Origin: an uncultured Bacteroidia bacterium
GTDB lineage: Bacteria > Bacteroidota > Bacteroidia > Bacteroidales > F082
NCBI GenBank assembly: GCA_902801465.1
Contig: CADCIH010000021.1
Coordinates: 1 to 36,326 of the forward strand
Direction of reading: 5' to 3'
Length of the DNA: 36,326 bases
Shown here: in pieces, positions 25,707 through 33,925 of the stretch
Layout of the letters: the number at the start of each line of letters is the position of its first letter
Numbering within the stretch: the stretch's first letter is position 1
Notes under the pieces: generated by a model
Told to the model about the DNA's origin: nothing
Seen by the model: the letters and a program-made list of their open reading frames with translations, nothing else
The model's database searches: none
Made by a program: the position numbers and the translations under genes

Positions 25707-26153
25707 TTAGTATTCGTTCACCGACCAGCCAGAGGGGATACCGTTGCTACCCGGGGACCAACAGGATGCATCCTTGGCCTTGGAGAACGTGCCGTAAGGT
25801 TTCACTCCGTTGAGCCAGTCTGTGATGCAGTCAGTGCCAGTGATGGTGGTGGCTAAGCAGATCAAAGCCTCGAGGTTACCGCATCCGTCAAACATATTAG
25901 CATAGCACCTGTCGACTAATTCTGTGGCGGGGCCCAAGGGCTCTTCAAAGGTCTGGTTTTGGAGTTCGTAGCTGCCACTGCGGTTGCCTTGTTGGTTAAA
26001 CAATCCATGATTCATGTTGCTGTTGTCATTGTAGGGATCATTCAGCAGCCCATGATTGATTTGGGCGTTCAGTGTGGCTGGCGCCATCATGGCCACCAGC
26101 CCGAGCGAAAGTACGATGGCTTTCAGATTTATTCTTTTAGTTTTCATTGACAT
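25707..26153 (-). CDS. Small exported protein: chimera ending in a BspA-type repeat cap
   Basis: The protein has 148 residues, with a signal peptide (about 1-30, ending TLNAQ). Residues 31-74 (NHGLLNDPYNDNSNMNHGLF ... QTFEEPLG) resemble a family of short Bacteroidales exported proteins that normally continue into a Gly-rich membrane helix. From residue 76 the text changes abruptly to ATELVDRCYANMFDGCGNLEALICLAT and ends GIPSGWSVNEY. This is the last repeat and cap of a BspA-type leucine-rich repeat surface protein. The join is in frame near 25930, so this looks like a natural gene fusion. Function is unknown; cell-surface location is likely. Confidence 0.75.
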   Translation of the reverse strand: MSMKTKRINLKAIVLSLGLVAMMAPATLNAQINHGLLNDPYNDNSNMNHGLFNQQGNRSGSYELQNQTFEEPLGPATELVDRCYANMFDGCGNLEALICLATTITGTDCITDWLNGVKPYGTFSKAKDASCWSPGSNGIPSGWSVNEY

Positions 26154-26179
26154 TGCTTTTGTGTCGTTTTTTTAAGGGC

Positions 26180-26209
26180 GCAAAATTACAGAAGACTCCA
26201 TTTCAAATG
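26180..26209 (-). promoter_or_regulatory. Promoter with small palindrome upstream of the chimeric gene
   Basis: The minus strand carries -7 box TAATTTTG (26180-26187). The palindrome CCATTTCAAATGG (26197-26209) lies 9 bp upstream, where a -33 region or operator would be. It is also at the border to the divergent recombinase remnant. Confidence 0.5.
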
Positions 26210-26253
26210 GTATTTGTTTTCAAAAAAAACGACCCCAATTGATAAAAACTTGC

Positions 26254-26757
26254 ATGGGTTTCACACAGAAAAAAGAAACCCTCTGTAATCGCTTGAAAGA
26301 CAAACAACCTACAGAGGATTCTGCGTACCCGAGGCTACTTATCTCAGAATTGTCGCGACTTGGACGATCGACACTCCAGGTTTTGCGTAGCCTTGAGATA
26401 TTGCACGAGGCCAAAGTGTGCGTCTATATCCAGAACATCGGCCTTTACTCGCTGCAACCCAACGGCGAGGTCAACCCGGTAGCATCCATCATGATCACCA
26501 TACTCGCGGAAATGTCAAACATCGAACGCAGCAACATCCAGTACCGTCTCAACAGCGGTCGCCAGCAATACATCAACCGCGGCGGCAAGCTTGGGCGGCG
26601 TAAGGGCAGCGTAAAGACCACTGAGCAAAGGAAGGAAGAGTACAAAGAGGTTATATCGCTGCTGAAACGTGGATATAGCATCAGAAACGTGGCCAAACTG
26701 ACTGGCTATAGCATACAGACCGTGCAGACCATAAAAAACCAATTCGTGAACAATTAA
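26254..26757 (+). pseudogene. Serine recombinase remnant lacking the catalytic N-terminus
   Basis: From the motif ISELSRLGRS onward the frame follows resolvase/invertase-family proteins: helix D region, ILAEMSNIERSNIQYRLNSGRQQYINRGGKLGRRKG, and a C-terminal helix-turn-helix (YSIRNVAKLTGYSIQTVQTI). The first 60 or so residues of the catalytic domain, including the active-site Ser near residue 10 and the RVST motif, are missing. What precedes (MGFTQKKETLCNRLKDKQ) is unrelated. The frame could be extended to a TTG at 26239. Cutting activity should be lost; DNA binding might remain. Confidence 0.75.
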
Positions 26758-26766
26758 ACGCGATGG

Positions 26767-26793
26767 AAACGGGCCGTTAAAGACCCGTTTTCT
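26767..26793 (+). terminator. Rho-independent terminator after recombinase remnant
   Basis: AAACGGG (26767-26773) pairs with CCCGTTT (26784-26790) with a 10-base loop, followed by TCTTT. It lies 9 bp after the stop. Confidence 0.7.
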
Positions 26794-26856
26794 TTGATTA
26801 GTAAATAAAAAAACTTATTTCTTTTGATTTATGCCCCCGTAATAGTTGTCTCAATA

Positions 26857-27216
26857 TTATTTGTATCCATTGGGGAAAAACCTTTTATTAAATTTCGAAA
26901 TAAGCCAATCATTCATACAGGTGGGACAAAAGATGTTGTAATAACCGTCCAATTTATAACAATTACGAAGAACACCTTTCTCTATTTTTGGACAACTCAT
27001 TGTTGAATGTTGAACAAAGTATTCGTATTTACCTATAGAGACTGGTTCACAATAAAAATTTGTGCCGTCTCCGATTTCAACAATACTAGGACTTTCATCC
27101 GCGGTTTTTAAAATGATAGTTCTTGTGCTATCATTTTCTGAGTTATTTTTTTCATTGGTGCATGAAATGAAGAATACAGCCGCCAATAAAGTGACAATTA
27201 AAGACGTTTTTTTCAT
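26857..27216 (-). CDS. Small Cys-rich lipoprotein, unknown
   Basis: The protein has 119 residues. The leader ends FFISC, giving lipidated Cys19. The mature part has five further cysteines (56, 75, 86, 97, 100), including a CPTC motif at 97-100. This could hold a metal or form disulfides in the periplasm. There is no recognised family. A good -7 box (TATCTTTG, minus strand 27237-27244) lies just upstream of the start. No partner gene is adjacent. Confidence 0.7.
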   Translation of the reverse strand: MKKTSLIVTLLAAVFFISCTNEKNNSENDSTRTIILKTADESPSIVEIGDGTNFYCEPVSIGKYEYFVQHSTMSCPKIEKGVLRNCYKLDGYYNIFCPTCMNDWLISKFNKRFFPNGYK

Positions 27217-27236
27217 GTTTAATCCTTTTTTAGCAG

Positions 27237-27244
27237 CAAAGATA
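27237..27244 (-). promoter_or_regulatory. -7 box of the Cys-rich lipoprotein gene
   Basis: The minus strand reads TATCTTTG 20 bp before the ATG. The -33 region is AT-rich without a clear TTTG at the expected spacing. Confidence 0.5.
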
Positions 27245-27324
27245 GCTTTTTTTGAACAAATAAATACGATCTGTTTTTTTTAAACATGATGAAGCTAGCG
27301 CATGATAGAAGAAAGACAACTCAT

Positions 27325-27519
27325 TCACACGCAAGTTCTTAATCCATATACAATTAGTAATAGAATAACAAGGACGATAATAACAAAGCCAAAAATACTA
27401 CAACCGTCCTTTTTTACTTCATCAAGTTCATCAGAAAACAAGGCTATAACACCCATATTGCCCAAGCCGAAGAGAATTAAAAGAATTAACCCAATAATGA
27501 TAGTTAAAAAAACATACAT
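27325..27519 (-). CDS. Small two-helix membrane protein
   Basis: The protein has 64 residues. Two strongly hydrophobic helices (about 3-26 and 43-60) are separated by an acidic/basic loop (SDELDEVKKDGCS), a plausible hairpin membrane peptide. No family is recognised and no clear promoter is seen. The frame could be a small real gene because the hydrophobic pattern is coherent, but codon evidence is weak in this AT-rich stretch. Confidence 0.4.
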   Translation of the reverse strand: MYVFLTIIIGLILLILFGLGNMGVIALFSDELDEVKKDGCSIFGFVIIVLVILLLIVYGLRTCV

Positions 27520-27730
27520 ACATATATTATATTAATATTTAAGTATTACGAACTCATCTTACTCTCCATTAGTGATGAAAGAAACAAAGATTATTCAAAA
27601 ATACAACATTTTCCGACTCAGCAAACAATGTTTTATAGAGTGGCATTATCTCTACTTCACCTTTTTTCATTAGATTACCTTTTTGTTTTTAGAATTGCTT
27701 ATTTTTGCCAAATAAACAACCAATAGCAAT
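27520..27730. other. AT-rich gap, FISUMP gene leader
   Basis: No coding sequence is seen here. A -7 box TATTTTTG at 27700-27707 lies 23 bp before the FISUMP lipoprotein start. Confidence 0.45.
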
Positions 27731-28747
27731 ATGATTAATTCCATGAAGTCCATAGCAGCCATGATGCTAACCGTGGCGATGATGCTTGTTGCTGGATGTA
27801 AACCAGAAGATGACCCAAATAATGGTGGAGGAAATAATGGTAATAATGATTCTGATGTGCGAGTGACCACTTACATGCCACAGGACATCACTGCAACAAC
27901 GGCAAAATGTGGTGGCGACGTGATTGCTGTCCAAGGACTCTCATTGAGTGAACTTGGGGTATGTTGGAGCAAAGAACAGAACCCCACGATAGAGAATGCA
28001 CATGTTTTCACTACGAATTGGCGCGAACCGTATGTTTGCATAATTACAGATTTAGAACCTGAAACTAAGTATTATGTTCGAGCCTATGCATTGCGTGGTT
28101 TAGAGTATTATTATGGCGAAGATAAGAGCTTCACTACTGAGAGCCTTAGCTATGTTGACCTGGGACTGCCGAGCGGAACAGTATGGGCTACATGCAACGT
28201 GGGTGCAAACACGCCAGAGGAGTATGGCGAATATTATGCTTGGGGTGAGACCGCACCGAAGACCACCTATAACTGGAGTACTTACCAGTACTGTAACGGC
28301 GGTGAAGGCGAGAACACCCTCACCATGTACTGCAACAATTCTAATTACGGCTACAACGGCTTTACCGACAACCTGACCACGTTACTTCCTGAGGATGATG
28401 CGGCTACTGTTAACTGGGGTAGCGGTTGGTGCACGCCTACACACGACCAGTGGAGGGAGCTGTATCAGAACACCACTCACACATGGACGACCCAGAACGG
28501 CGTGAACGGCAGACTCTTCACTGCGAACAACGGCAACAGTCTCTTCCTGCCCGCTGCGGGCTGGCGCCAGAACGATATTCTCCACAGCGTTGGCTATAGT
28601 GGCGAATACTGGTCCAGTTCGCTCCTCACAGTCGATCCGAGCTACGCGTTGTACTGCTGTTTCGTTCCGGGCATGTGCCGATTGGAAGGCTACCACCGCA
28701 GCGATGGTCGATCTGTCCGTCCAGTGCGTTCGTCAACTCAGAAATAA
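27731..28747 (+). CDS. FISUMP-domain lipoprotein
   Basis: The protein has 338 residues. The leader ends MLVAGC (Cys23), a lipobox. A Gly/Asn-rich linker (NNGGGNNGNN) leads to an FN3-like domain (about 43-137, with ITDLEPETKYYVRAYA). A FISUMP (Fibrobacter succinogenes major paralogous) domain fills about 140-335: VDLGLPSGTVWATCNVGA, YYAWGET, WCTPTHDQWRELY, LFLPAAGWR, YWSS and the terminal SDGRSVRPVRSS. The family is a C-type-lectin-like surface fold of unknown ligand. A broken second copy of the same tail lies at 33926-34139, so this family has been duplicated locally. Confidence 0.9.
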   Translation: MINSMKSIAAMMLTVAMMLVAGCKPEDDPNNGGGNNGNNDSDVRVTTYMPQDITATTAKCGGDVIAVQGLSLSELGVCWSKEQNPTIENAHVFTTNWREPYVCIITDLEPETKYYVRAYALRGLEYYYGEDKSFTTESLSYVDLGLPSGTVWATCNVGANTPEEYGEYYAWGETAPKTTYNWSTYQYCNGGEGENTLTMYCNNSNYGYNGFTDNLTTLLPEDDAATVNWGSGWCTPTHDQWRELYQNTTHTWTTQNGVNGRLFTANNGNSLFLPAAGWRQNDILHSVGYSGEYWSSSLLTVDPSYALYCCFVPGMCRLEGYHRSDGRSVRPVRSSTQK

Positions 28748-29064
28748 CTCATTTCAACACGGGTCGCCTTTTATATCATTTCACAAATCCGATCTTCCCT
28801 GATAACCTTAGGGGCGCTCTTTCCTGCCAACACAAGTACCTTCTTGCCATTCCTATAAATGTGAAGCTGCCTTGAACGAACCAGAGTAATGAGTTGGATG
28901 GATAAAAACTGTTTGCAAATCTACATTTTTAACTGACACCCCGGAAAGAATTTGAAACCCAAACAATAATCCACTATCTTTGCAACAACTAACCAACCTT
29001 TAAATACAACATTCACAACACGGCTGTACCTAATAATAGCAAAATTATTAAAAACTCTAGTATC
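28748..29064. other. Gap with possible gene remnant and promoter
   Basis: On the minus strand a 49-codon open stretch without start codon (28771-28920) reads LHIYRNGKKVLVLAGKSAPK and ends in a stop. It looks protein-like but I cannot assign it, so it may be a gene scrap. The right half holds the promoter of the next gene (28951-28982) and an untranslated leader of about 75 bases. Confidence 0.35.
28951..28982 (+). promoter_or_regulatory. Promoter of the 198-residue orphan gene
   Basis: TTTG (28951-28954) and TATCTTTG (28975-28982) are separated by 20 bp. This is one of the best -33/-7 pairs in the window. Confidence 0.75.
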
Positions 29065-29661
29065 ATGTCAAAGCCCAGCAATTTAAACGGATTATTTTTT
29101 GATCACCTATTCAAAACAGTTATATCCGACGATTCCTCTCCATTTAACAAGATGGCGAAGAAGCTTTATGACATCGATGTTGATTATTTCGAGAATGTGC
29201 CGGCGTGGACAGAGCGAATCCCTTCGGAACTGGCTTTTCAGCTTAAAGACGATGTTCTGAGCGATTTTGGCGGATTGGCGGACAACTTGCTGAACCGAGA
29301 ACTTAAGGATAGGATTCTTGGTGAGTTGAATGATTGTTGGAATTCTGCAACTGACAAAGAGTGTGATGACAGGGGAAAGGCCGCAGGTAATGCGTTGGCT
29401 TATATTAGAGAGTCGGCTCCGTTGTATTTCGATCAGCTCAAGCCATGTCCCGAAATCAATGAGGATGATTTGCAGAAGCTCTTTAGAAAAGCCAAAAGAA
29501 GAAGCTTAGTAGAACGCATCCGACAGAACAACGAAGAAGATGTTATTAATTTTCACCACGCCTTGATGCAAAAAACAGCGTGGGAGTGCAAGGTGTTGAT
29601 TGAAACCAGGATTATGCGGTTTATCGAGGAGGTGTTGGGCGAGTTTGCTGCTAAGGACTGA
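29065..29661 (+). CDS. Cytoplasmic orphan protein, unknown
   Basis: The protein has 198 residues, with no leader or membrane span. It is mostly helical and charged, with an acidic middle (ELNDCWNSATDKECDDRGK) and a basic segment (LFRKAKRRSLVERIRQNNEEDV). A strong promoter about 80 bp upstream supports expression. No family is recognised. It converges with the caspase operon, and no co-transcribed partner is visible. Confidence 0.65.
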   Translation: MSKPSNLNGLFFDHLFKTVISDDSSPFNKMAKKLYDIDVDYFENVPAWTERIPSELAFQLKDDVLSDFGGLADNLLNRELKDRILGELNDCWNSATDKECDDRGKAAGNALAYIRESAPLYFDQLKPCPEINEDDLQKLFRKAKRRSLVERIRQNNEEDVINFHHALMQKTAWECKVLIETRIMRFIEEVLGEFAAKD

Positions 29662-29744
29662 AACTAATCAAAGAGGGATAATAATACACCAATACTACAT
29701 TAGTTGTTTTATTGACAGGAAAGGTATAGGTGGCGGTATGGAGG

Positions 29745-31688
29745 TCACCAAGCAAATCCTATAGTGGCATCCCATGAGCTAAACTCCTTGTTGCCGAACG
29801 GGAAGGTGTATCCGCAACCCAATGTGATGCTGTTGTCTTTGTATTTTCCTAAAGGAATAAGAACTTTCACCCCCAAACGCATGGCGGGGTACAAGGTGTT
29901 GTCTTTAAACCAATGGGATGAATTGATGCGAGTATAATTATATTCGGGTTCTCCAACAACCTCACCTGTGCTTGAATTCGTTGTTACGGTTTTACGTATG
30001 GCATACGAATAGGGCATGTAGTGCTTTAAAGAATGCTTGAATACACCAAAGCCGGTTTCAAAAACGATCCCATTGCAAGGTTGATATCCACCCGATAACA
30101 TATACATAGAATTGGAAGTATATACCTCTGCCTCATTATACGGGTCTATTTCTTCAGAATAATCATCCTGCTGATCACTATATGTTATGGTTGTTTCGTT
30201 CTTGTATTCCACTACATTGCCATTTCCATCAACGACAGAATAAGTCACCGATGAAGTTGATGTACTACTAGTTGTTACGACAACCTTGTTCCATTCTAAG
30301 CCTTTAAAAGTATTGGTCGAAATTGAAATAGTAGCACCTAACAAAGCATGAGTTCCTTTTAACCTTTGTAAATATTGCAAACCAAATTGATATTTTGGAC
30401 TGTACATGTAACTTATGTGTGTGTTTGGTGAATAACGGTCCCAATCAAAGAACCATGGCAATTTTTTTATTAACGAAATGTTTTTTGAGTTTGTTCCAGT
30501 GACTAAATCTATGTTTGTTGAATGGGGATAATACCCGTTAGCTTTTAAGAATATTGTGTGAGTGCCCGAAGTTGAGTTAAGTAGTATTGGGGTTTTACCT
30601 GAGGGTTTTCCGTCAAAAACAACTTCCGCTATTACGTTTGAAGTAACATATAATGTGGCGGATTCATTTTTATCCAATGTGACATTTATTGTGGAAGGAG
30701 AGGAGTCGGTCACGTCAATTTTTCCAACGTATTGTTTATATCCATCAGCAGTAATGGTAAATGTGTATGTTTCTCCAATAGCAAATAAAAGCGGTTTGTC
30801 AGTGCTGAATTTATTTCCATAGAAATCTACTACTGCACCAGGGACATTTGTTTTGATGGTGATGGTTCTTTTACTTGAATTGCCAGTTAGGGGCTGAGAA
30901 GGACGTGGTTGTTTCTTTCCCGTGGGGTTCAGATATAAATCATGTTCATAATAACCGCTATTGTCAGGCATTTGATTCTGAATGAGATAGACGTCGTTTG
31001 TGATATTCCTCCATACGGTTCTAAACTCATCACCATCGGTAATATGTTCCGATAATACTTTGGTGAAGGTGCTAAGCGATCCGGAACCGGTATGTGTCTT
31101 TTTCCCCCTTTCAGCAGAATAACATATCATGGTTCCAGAAGGCATTTCGGTGTCTGGTTCTCCAGTTGGACCTACATCGTTCGGAGATAGTATATTAGGA
31201 TTTCCTTTGGATAGCCCTTCAATAGTAATAATATCTCTACAAGAATCAAAAAACAAGAGCTTTAAACGACTTCCTCTCATGGGTATCAAAATATCCTGCA
31301 TGGGCAACAAATCTGATGTTAATAGGTTGTCTGGCAATTGGGTCTTCGATGGAATGAGATAATAGCCTTCATTAATAGATGTCGCATGTCCCGAATAATA
31401 AAAAATGGCGATGTCTGCGTTCTTTGCCATGGAAGCGAATTCTCTCAAACTGGATTTCATCTCTTCTGTAGTTCCATCGACCAATAACTTAGTTTGAAAG
31501 CCTATCGATTTCAATACGTTGTTCATTGTATTGGCATCGTTTTTTACAACATTGAGGGATTGCCACTTGCCAGCATATGTTGCGTTGCCCCATACTAATG
31601 CAACCTTTTTCTCTTGTGCAAAAATGTTGCAAGAAAACAAAAGAACCAGTAATCCTACAATTAGTCTTTTAAAGCTTATGTTATTCAT
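29745..31688 (-). CDS. Caspase-fold protease with PEGA repeats and beta-rich C-terminus
   Basis: The protein has 647 residues. The exported N-terminus (1-24) could be cut as a type I signal (NIFAQ) or lipidated at Cys20. A C14-like caspase domain (about 26-255) starts KKVALVWGNATYA, with catalytic His101 in FYYSGHA and Cys150 in LLFFDSCRD. Two PEGA domains follow (about 274-342 and 343-410; GAVVDFYGNKF and AEVVFDGKPSGKTPI). The last 230 residues alternate like outer-membrane strands and end in TIGFAW with a C-terminal aromatic. The protein is thus a protease tethered at the envelope. It is the last gene of an operon with an exported protein and a CHASE2-like sensor. Confidence 0.88.
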   Translation of the reverse strand: MNNISFKRLIVGLLVLLFSCNIFAQEKKVALVWGNATYAGKWQSLNVVKNDANTMNNVLKSIGFQTKLLVDGTTEEMKSSLREFASMAKNADIAIFYYSGHATSINEGYYLIPSKTQLPDNLLTSDLLPMQDILIPMRGSRLKLLFFDSCRDIITIEGLSKGNPNILSPNDVGPTGEPDTEMPSGTMICYSAERGKKTHTGSGSLSTFTKVLSEHITDGDEFRTVWRNITNDVYLIQNQMPDNSGYYEHDLYLNPTGKKQPRPSQPLTGNSSKRTITIKTNVPGAVVDFYGNKFSTDKPLLFAIGETYTFTITADGYKQYVGKIDVTDSSPSTINVTLDKNESATLYVTSNVIAEVVFDGKPSGKTPILLNSTSGTHTIFLKANGYYPHSTNIDLVTGTNSKNISLIKKLPWFFDWDRYSPNTHISYMYSPKYQFGLQYLQRLKGTHALLGATISISTNTFKGLEWNKVVVTTSSTSTSSVTYSVVDGNGNVVEYKNETTITYSDQQDDYSEEIDPYNEAEVYTSNSMYMLSGGYQPCNGIVFETGFGVFKHSLKHYMPYSYAIRKTVTTNSSTGEVVGEPEYNYTRINSSHWFKDNTLYPAMRLGVKVLIPLGKYKDNSITLGCGYTFPFGNKEFSSWDATIGFAW

Positions 31689-31699
31689 GTCGTTAGTTG

Positions 31700-32362
31700 T
31701 TAGCGTTTTTCAATATATTCTAAAAAGAATTTGTCCGTTATGAATTCTGATTTGTTGTGACCTTCCCAATACTCAACTCTGAACTGATATTTTTGCCCAG
31801 GGGTAAAATGGATGCCATTTTCCAGGAAATAGTCTTTGGTGAAAACTAACTCATTTGTTTTGGTGTCAAAAGGTACAGCCCTTTTCAAGTATCGGTTTTC
31901 TGTAATTGTTTTTAGGAAGAAACCGTGCTGGTTGTCCAGGAAATAATCGGTTGGAATGTACAATGTATCTTCAACTATAAACCATGAGTATTCCTCAAGA
32001 AAACTTCCAAAACCGTCAAAGTAACCCTTGTTTCCGGCCATTCGTTTTTGAATGTACGTGGAAAGTCTGGATGACCGAGTTACGGCCAATTCATCACCGC
32101 AAATGGTGATATCAATGCAGCCCGTACTGAGATTGTCCACTATGATGTAATCACCTTTGTTGAGATCAATATTGCTATCAATAGTAAAACAATACCCTAT
32201 TGTTCTTGGAGCCCCGTCTATAGTAACAGTTTGTGTATTTGTTTTAACCTCTATTATTTTCAGAGTATCTCCGTGGTTGAAATAGAGAGATGTATGCTGT
32301 GAAAATGCCACAAAGGGAATAAATGACAGTGTTAACAGTAACAATAATCGATGGTTTTTCAT
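31700..32362 (-). CDS. Exported protein of the CHASE2-caspase operon, unknown
   Basis: The protein has 220 residues, with a clear signal peptide (1-21, ending AFSQ). The mature part is beta-rich: an opening domain (LYFNHGDTLKIIEVKTNTQTV...GYIIVDN) and a C-terminal part with KTNELVFTKDYFLENGIHFTPGQKYQFRVEYW. There is no catalytic motif and no recognised family. Its start overlaps the CHASE2 gene stop by 4 bases and the caspase gene begins 11 bp later, so it is made together with both. It may link sensor and protease in the periplasm, which is inference. Confidence 0.8.
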   Translation of the reverse strand: MKNHRLLLLLTLSFIPFVAFSQHTSLYFNHGDTLKIIEVKTNTQTVTIDGAPRTIGYCFTIDSNIDLNKGDYIIVDNLSTGCIDITICGDELAVTRSSRLSTYIQKRMAGNKGYFDGFGSFLEEYSWFIVEDTLYIPTDYFLDNQHGFFLKTITENRYLKRAVPFDTKTNELVFTKDYFLENGIHFTPGQKYQFRVEYWEGHNKSEFITDKFFLEYIEKR

Positions 32363-33582
32363 GATAGAGGGGTGTTTTTATAACGAACAACTGTTTTTAA
32401 TATAGAGAAGTACAATGAAGGAATTGTTATTGAAGAAACCGGATAATTGAGGAGGTATTCAAGCGTAGTGCAGACTGTGAGAATACCAGCAAAAGTGATA
32501 ATCGAAAACAGAAAATGAATCCATTTGCATTTGCTTTTTCTAACGAGAGGAATTCTTTTCGAAATGGGCTTGTCGCTTAGAATGGACATGTTGATTAGAA
32601 AGAAGACAATGAACCATAATATACAAGGTGCGAGATAAACCAGGTTGCCTCCGCTCTCCAATGCGGCTAACGCCCTCATTACTATGATTGAACCGGGCAC
32701 GCGTCCCATGTAGGTGTCGTGTTGGTCGTCGCTAAAATTGCCGATAACGACATATCTGTTTTCCGTTTGTTTCTTGGTAAAATACAACAAGTCTTGCTCA
32801 TTACGTCGAGGATTGTTAATAAAACTGCCCAAGTTGATATGCTTGTCATATTTTGCTATTTTTTGATTAGAGAGTTTTACAACAGTGGGCTCAAAATATG
32901 AATTGTCAAAAGTCAAGAAACAGCCGTTCTGACATGGTCTTCCGCCGATGGTATAAAAAGCAAGACGGCCCCAGCCGAATCTTTTCATTCGTTTTTCAGG
33001 ATTAATCTTCTCATATACGACCAAAGGTAAACTTTTTGATTCGTTTGTCATATATTCCCAACGGCCAAAATTAGTGTTCGCATTAGTGATGTAATAATCA
33101 ATCATTCCGGTTCTTCCTTGTGTTACTAAAGTTGAATCGGAAATTGTTATGATAGAGGAGTTGGCTATCGTTATGTCTCGCATTATTGAAATCTGATAGA
33201 AAAGGGAGTCGTCATAAACACTCCTGTCGTTTTCATCAAACACCAGGTCAACAATAACATGTTTGTATTTGTCGGTTTTTTCCAGTAGCTTTAAAAAGCG
33301 TAGTAACTTTTGTCTGTCGGTAATAACCGTGACTCCCAAAGTGTCATTTTCCTTGTCGTCACTTATGGCGGGTATTAACATTTTATCGAAGGAAACATCG
33401 TAAAAAACAGCATTCCCGTAATCCACTGGTTTTGGGCTAGCGATACTACTAAAAACAGACTGTATAACATAGTATTGTAGCGCAGACTCTTCTGTAAAGA
33501 GAGGGGAGTTGTTTGCAAAATATGTAAATATGATTAAAAGCAGCGAGCTAATGGATGAAAATATGAAGTGTTTTTTCTTCAT
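32359..33582 (-). CDS. CHASE2-like membrane sensor protein
   Basis: The protein has 407 residues. One N-terminal helix (about 5-22) is followed by a periplasmic domain (about 50-300). That domain has CHASE2 traits: AVFYDVSFDK near the start, HVIVDLVFDENDRS, and the closing block NRYVVIGNFSDDQHDTYMGRVPGSIIVMRALAAL. Three hydrophobic segments then follow (about 309-328, 350-372 and 378-393). No kinase, cyclase or other output domain is attached, which is unusual, because CHASE2 normally feeds a cytoplasmic effector. It leads the operon with the exported protein and caspase. A -7 box (minus 33633-33640) lies upstream. Confidence 0.78.
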   Translation of the reverse strand: MKKKHFIFSSISSLLLIIFTYFANNSPLFTEESALQYYVIQSVFSSIASPKPVDYGNAVFYDVSFDKMLIPAISDDKENDTLGVTVITDRQKLLRFLKLLEKTDKYKHVIVDLVFDENDRSVYDDSLFYQISIMRDITIANSSIITISDSTLVTQGRTGMIDYYITNANTNFGRWEYMTNESKSLPLVVYEKINPEKRMKRFGWGRLAFYTIGGRPCQNGCFLTFDNSYFEPTVVKLSNQKIAKYDKHINLGSFINNPRRNEQDLLYFTKKQTENRYVVIGNFSDDQHDTYMGRVPGSIIVMRALAALESGGNLVYLAPCILWFIVFFLINMSILSDKPISKRIPLVRKSKCKWIHFLFSIITFAGILTVCTTLEYLLNYPVSSITIPSLYFSILKTVVRYKNTPLS

Positions 33583-33663
33583 AACTACGAGTTTAAAACA
33601 ACTGGAAGATTGGTTGCTTTCTATTTTTATTGCAAATCTAATTAATTTTGTTTTACCATTTCA

Positions 33664-33789
33664 TCAAGAGAAAAAAATCTTTGCTTTTTTTTTGAAAAAC
33701 ACTGGTAGCAGAATATTTTGAATTGAAACCGTTTCAGACGCATGGTATTTAGTGAACAAATCTTCTTGCGTCTTAACTTGTCTTTTCAT
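33664..33789 (-). CDS. Short 41-residue frame, possible gene stump
   Basis: From an ATG at 33789 it reads MKRQVKTQEDLFTKYHASE and ends in a basic tail after poly-Lys. A -7-like TATATTTG lies about 20 bp before the start. It may be the 5' stump of a lost gene or a leader peptide before the CHASE2 operon. No family is recognised. Confidence 0.3.
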   Translation of the reverse strand: MKRQVKTQEDLFTKYHASETVSIQNILLPVFFKKKAKIFFS

Positions 33790-33848
33790 TGTGTTTTATC
33801 TTTTTTTGCAAATATAAGCTTTTTCAAAATAATGTTATATTTACAATT

Positions 33849-33880
33849 TTTGTGAATATGGATGGAATTACTTATCTTTG
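33849..33880 (+). promoter_or_regulatory. Promoter of the FISUMP remnant
   Basis: TTTG (33849-33852) and TATCTTTG (33873-33880) are separated by 20 bp, about 45 bp before the remnant's ATG. The promoter appears intact although the gene is not. Confidence 0.65.
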
Positions 33881-33925
33881 CGGGTGTTTTAAACCATTAT
33901 ATCGTCCAATAACAACATATTTATT

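Larger units (their letters stand above)
33583..33925. other. Operon leader and short remnant between divergent transcripts
   Basis: On the minus strand TAGATTTG (33633-33640) can serve as -7 box for the CHASE2 operon. On the plus strand a promoter (33849-33880) drives the FISUMP remnant. A short minus-strand frame lies between and is listed separately. Confidence 0.5.

Noticed and set aside
26280-26317. 8-bp inverted repeat CCTCTGTA/TACAGAGG
   Set aside because: It lies within the open frame before the recombinase remnant with a 22-base loop; no T-run, and short repeats of this size are expected by chance.
29662-29705. AACTAAT/ATTAGTT repeat between convergent genes as a terminator
   Set aside because: The stem is only A/T and the loop is about 30 bases, too weak to call.
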